From Chthoniobacter sp. (lineage in GTDB: Bacteria > Verrucomicrobiota > Verrucomicrobiia > Chthoniobacterales > Chthoniobacteraceae), in contig JANXWQ010000568.1 of the NCBI GenBank assembly GCA_025351065.1, forward strand, positions 1 through 15,379: a DNA stretch of 15,379 nucleotides, in the 5' to 3' direction. The notes beneath the pieces are model-generated. The model was given only the letters and a program-made list of their open reading frames with translations, was not told the origin of the DNA and made no database searches. Below are positions 12,708 through 15,379 of the stretch, piece after piece (position 1 is the first letter of the stretch; each line of letters begins with the position of its first letter). Position numbers and translations under genes: made by a program.

Positions 12708-13867
12708 GCCCCGCCACTCCCAACGCCCCCGTCGCCGCGCAATACGTGGTCACTTTCCTCAAGCCCGAGATGCTGCACATCTACCGGCAGATCACCGCCC
12801 TGCGCGCGTTTCGGCCCGTGGTATTTTGCCAAAAGCGGGAGCACGAAAAAGAATTTCCGTTCGAGAAAATCGTCGTGCTCCCGAAGCCGCGCACGCACCA
12901 GCTCCGGCGCTTTGTGCAAAAGCAACTGCTCGGCCGCCCGATCACCATCTACCGCTCCGAGGCGCGGCGCATCCTCGCCGCGCTGGAGCAAAGCGGCGCG
13001 CAACTGCTGCACATTTATTTCGGCCACATCGGCGTGCATCTGCTGCCGTTGCTGGAAATCTGCGGGCTGCCGGTCATCATCAGCTTCCACGGTGCCGACG
13101 CGCAGATCGACCTGCACAAGCCGGCCCACCTCGCCCGCACCCGCCGCATGCTCGATCTCGCCACGCTGCTGCTCGTGCGCTCGGAATCGCTCGCCGCGCG
13201 GCTCGTCGCGCTCGGCGCACCGCCGGAAAAAATCCGTCTGCACCGCACCGGCATCCCGCTCGATGAAATCCCCTGCACCCAGCGCACCGCGCCCACCGAC
13301 GGCGCCTGGCGCTGCGTGCAGGCGGGTCGGCTGATTGCGAAAAAGGGGCTCGCCACCAGCCTCCGCGCCTTTGCGGAATTCGCCCGCGAATTTCCCGCAG
13401 CCACCTTCACCATCGCCGGCGAAGGCCCGCAGCTACAGGAACTCCGGGCGCTGGCCGATGCGCTCGGCATCGCCGATCGCGTCACGTTTCCCGGCTTTCT
13501 GCCGCAGGAAAAACTGCGCGCCCTCTGCGCCGGCGCGCACCTTTTCCTCCACCCCAGCGAACTCGGCCCCGATGGCAATCAGGAAGGCGTCCCCAACGCC
13601 ATGCTCGAAGCGATGGCCAGCGGCCTGCCCGTCGTCGCCACCACGCACGGCGGCATCCCCGAGGCCGTCGAGCACGGCATCAGCGGCCTGCTCACGCCCG
13701 AGCGCGATTTTGCCGCCCTCGCCGCCTCCCTCATCACCCTCGCCCGCGACCCCGCCCGCTACGCCGCCATGAGCGCCGCCGCCGCCAGCCGCGTCCGCGC
13801 CGCCTTCGCCCTCCCCGCCCAGGCCCGCGCCCTCGAAGCCCTCTACCACGAAGCCCTCGCCCGCTAG
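12701..13867 (+). CDS. Glycosyltransferase family 4 (GT-B fold)
   Basis: About 388 residues. A retaining nucleotide-sugar glycosyltransferase of the GT4 type. The N-terminal Rossmann half has 'YVVTFLKPEMLHIYRQ', 'LLHIYFGHIGVHLLPLL' and 'VIISFHGADA'. The C-terminal half has 'VQAGRLIAKKGL' and 'FTIAGEGPQL', and then the donor-binding E-x7-E in EGVPNAMLEAMASG, followed by 'PVVATTHGGIPEAV'. No membrane helix is seen, so it acts in the cytosol or at the inner membrane face. GTG at 12701 is the best start: it is in frame and 30 bp from the divergent HPr ATG. GTG 12746 is the alternative and would shorten it by 15 residues. The kdsD neighbourhood suggests LPS or other surface glycan synthesis, but donor and acceptor cannot be told. 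Confidence 0.9.
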   Translation: MTSPATPNAPVAAQYVVTFLKPEMLHIYRQITALRAFRPVVFCQKREHEKEFPFEKIVVLPKPRTHQLRRFVQKQLLGRPITIYRSEARRILAALEQSGAQLLHIYFGHIGVHLLPLLEICGLPVIISFHGADAQIDLHKPAHLARTRRMLDLATLLLVRSESLAARLVALGAPPEKIRLHRTGIPLDEIPCTQRTAPTDGAWRCVQAGRLIAKKGLATSLRAFAEFAREFPAATFTIAGEGPQLQELRALADALGIADRVTFPGFLPQEKLRALCAGAHLFLHPSELGPDGNQEGVPNAMLEAMASGLPVVATTHGGIPEAVEHGISGLLTPERDFAALAASLITLARDPARYAAMSAAAASRVRAAFALPAQARALEALYHEALAR

Positions 13868-13873
13868 CGGGCG
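13858..13873 (+). other. Perfect 16-bp palindrome spanning the glycosyltransferase stop codon
   Basis: CGCCCGCTAGCGGGCG equals its own reverse complement and contains the TAG stop (13865-13867). In RNA it can fold as six GC pairs with a CTAG loop. TTTT appears only about 13 bases later, so it is at best a weak terminator or a 3'-end stabiliser. The rest of the gap to 13955 shows no clear promoter. Confidence 0.4.
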
Positions 13874-13955
13874 GGATGCGCCAAGGTTTTCGGCGGGTTA
13901 TGCTTTTTGCATTTTCCGCGAGCCTCAGATCGCGCAACTTTCACTCCCACATCCC

Positions 13956-14771
13956 ATGAACCCACGCCGCCTCCTCATCCGCGCCCTACCCATCGGCATT
14001 GCCGTGCTGGTCGTTTTCTTCCAGTATTTTTCTTCGGAAAAATTCACCAACGAAGCGGGCCGCACCGCCCACCATGCGCTGAATCCGCAGCAGGAGGAGC
14101 AGCTCGGTTTGCAAAGCTACCAGCAGGTTTTGCAGGAATCGCAGACCATCGACTCCGGCCCAGAATACGAGCTGGTCAAACGCGTGGCCGCCCGCCTCGC
14201 GGGCGCGACCGGCCCGGCGGCGACCACTTTCCACTGGCAGGTCTCGCTCGTCAGCAGCCCGCAGATCAATGCCTTCTGCCTGCCCGGCGGCAAGATCGTG
14301 GTCTATACCGGCATCCTCCCGGTGGCGCAGACCGAGGCCGGGCTCGCCACCGTGATGGGTCACGAAATGGCCCACGCCACCTTGCGCCACGGCTCCGAGC
14401 GGCTGCTCCAGCAAAAGGCCACGCAGACGCTGCTCACCGGCGTGCAGACTTCGCTCGGCGACATGAACTACGAGCAGCAGCGCGCCATCATGGGGGCCAT
14501 CGGCGCGGGCGCGCAGTACGGCGTGCTGCTCCCCTTCAGCCGCGATCACGAGAGCGAGGCGGACAAAATCGGCCTCTCGTATATGGCGCGCGCCGGTTTC
14601 GACCCGCGCGAAGCCGTCGCCTTTTGGCAGCGCATGAGCGAGGCCAGCTCCGGCAGCGGCAAGCCCATGGAATTCATGTCCACCCATCCCTCCGACGCCA
14701 CCCGCATCGCCCAGCTCAAAGCCCTCCTCCCCCAGGCCCAGGCCGAATACGACCGCACCAAACCGCGGTGA
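13956..14771 (+). CDS. M48 family zinc metalloprotease, membrane-anchored
   Basis: A 271-residue protease of the BepA/LoiP-like short M48 group, probably acting in envelope protein quality control. After basic residues (NPRRLLIR) one hydrophobic segment at ~9-25 serves as signal or anchor; there is no lipobox. The zinc site HEMAH is at 136-140 (His136, catalytic Glu137, His140), and the third ligand is Glu199 in ESEAD (199-203, the ExxxD form). 'INAFCLPGGKIVVYTGIL' at 104-121 is the conserved strand before the active site. The C-terminus 'EFMSTHPSDATRIAQL' is the usual M48 ending, with the conserved STHP. No TPR domain follows, unlike BepA. ATG 13956 has no Shine-Dalgarno. Convergent with lipB, 24 bp apart. 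Substrate unknown. Confidence 0.93.
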   Translation: MNPRRLLIRALPIGIAVLVVFFQYFSSEKFTNEAGRTAHHALNPQQEEQLGLQSYQQVLQESQTIDSGPEYELVKRVAARLAGATGPAATTFHWQVSLVSSPQINAFCLPGGKIVVYTGILPVAQTEAGLATVMGHEMAHATLRHGSERLLQQKATQTLLTGVQTSLGDMNYEQQRAIMGAIGAGAQYGVLLPFSRDHESEADKIGLSYMARAGFDPREAVAFWQRMSEASSGSGKPMEFMSTHPSDATRIAQLKALLPQAQAEYDRTKPR

Positions 14772-14795
14772 GCCGGGGCGGGCCGCGCGGGTGGC

Positions 14796-15379
14796 TTAAA
14801 GGGCGAACAGCTCCTCCACTTTTCGGGCGGCGTCGGCGACTTCGATGGGGCGGCCGATTTCGCTTTCGAGGCTCGTCATTTTCACACCGCCGATGCCGCA
14901 CGGCGTAATGGCGCGGTAGGGTGCGAGGTCGCCGCCGACGTTCAGCGCAAAGCCGTGCATGCTGACCCAACGACGGACGCCAATGCCGATGGATGCGATC
15001 TTTTTCTCCCCAACCCAGACGCCGGTGAGCCCTTCGCGCCGCTGGCCCGCGACGCCGTAGTGCGCGCAGACGGCGATGAGCATTTCCTCCAGTGCGCGAA
15101 GGTAGCGGTGAAGGTCCTGGCCGCGCGTTTTCAGATCCAAAATGGGGTAGCCGATGAGTTGGCCGGGACCGTGGTAGGTGGCCTGTCCGCCGCGCCCGGT
15201 GACGACGAGCGGATGCGGCAATGCGGCGGGATCGCCCAGACTGGCGCGGTCGGGTGTGCGACCAATGGTATAGACGGGCTCGTGTTCGAGGAGCAGGAGG
15301 GTGTCCGGCACGGCGGAGTCGGTGAGCTTGCGGGCGACGAGGTCTTCCTGCAAGGCGAGGGCCTCGGCGTACGGGAGGC
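14796..15379 (-). CDS. lipB: Octanoyltransferase LipB (5' truncated by window edge)
   Basis: The 3' 193 codons are visible; the frame stays open through the right edge ('LPYAEALALQEDL'), so the true start lies outside. LipB transfers octanoyl from acyl carrier protein to lipoyl domains of 2-oxoacid dehydrogenases and GcvH. Visible motifs: 'LLLEHEPVYTIGR', 'TGRGGQATYHGPGQLIGYP' (the LipB signature), 'GEKKIASIGIGVRRWVSMHG' with the catalytic Lys, and 'ITPCGIGG' with the acyl-carrying catalytic Cys. The protein ends 'KVEELFAL', with family-typical length. Only about 10-20 N-terminal residues are expected to be missing. Neighbouring lipA would be expected outside the window but is not seen. Confidence 0.96.
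   Translation of the reverse strand, partial: LPYAEALALQEDLVARKLTDSAVPDTLLLLEHEPVYTIGRTPDRASLGDPAALPHPLVVTGRGGQATYHGPGQLIGYPILDLKTRGQDLHRYLRALEEMLIAVCAHYGVAGQRREGLTGVWVGEKKIASIGIGVRRWVSMHGFALNVGGDLAPYRAITPCGIGGVKMTSLESEIGRPIEVADAARKVEELFAL

Noticed and set aside
15351..15353. TTG at 15353 as the start of lipB
   Set aside because: The frame continues upstream to the window edge with family-like residues (PYAEALALQ), so the gene is truncated by the window and does not start there.

Overview
The window is GC-rich chromosomal DNA from a Gram-negative bacterium, most likely a member of Verrucomicrobiota (Opitutales-like). Three things point there. The left end carries a secreted CotH-kinase protein fused to a lamin-tail domain and an Asp-rich 'DHDGLTDLVEYGLGANP' tail, an architecture typical of Verrucomicrobiota and Planctomycetota. 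Next to it is an autotransporter with a C-terminal Phe. Elsewhere are outer-membrane/LPS genes and small GA-rich inverted repeats. The taxon is inferred from protein style; there is no rRNA gene to confirm it.

Layout. (1) 1-4018, plus strand: the 3' part of the CotH/lamin-tail protein, a 181-bp gap with two hairpins, the autotransporter, and a strong terminator. (2) 7590-4039, minus strand: a tight aromatic/nucleotide/lipid operon tyrA-aroA-cmk-plsC, with a 74-bp heptad inverted repeat between cmk and plsC. A strong minus-strand terminator (7597-7641) ends only 6 nt before the tyrA start codon. (3) 9153-7666, minus strand: an EVE-domain protein, two overlapping small membrane proteins that resemble each other, and a small lipoprotein. 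(4) 9270-9342: tRNA-Ala(CGC) with a plausible promoter. (5) recF (minus) divergent from a VTT-family membrane protein (plus), followed by a 128-bp octad inverted repeat. (6) HPr then kdsD on the minus strand, divergent from a GT4 glycosyltransferase, then an M48 metalloprotease on the plus strand. (7) lipB, minus strand, truncated at the right edge.

How the genes fit together. Much of the window is housekeeping: the shikimate pathway to EPSP and then tyrosine (aroA, tyrA), CMP/dCMP phosphorylation (cmk), phosphatidic acid synthesis (plsC), recombination repair (recF) and protein lipoylation (lipB). KdsD makes the Kdo precursor of LPS; the neighbouring glycosyltransferase could act on LPS or other surface glycans. 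The autotransporter and CotH protein are surface or exported products.

No complete previously undescribed system is evident. The parts most worth a second look are the two tandem-unit inverted repeats, the overlapping small membrane-protein pair, the autotransporter with a short jelly-roll-like passenger, the HPr-kdsD pairing, and the lack of Shine-Dalgarno sequences before every start codon. No gene-free stretch exceeds 300 bp; the largest gaps (2024-2204 and 11168-11373) are described in the feature list.
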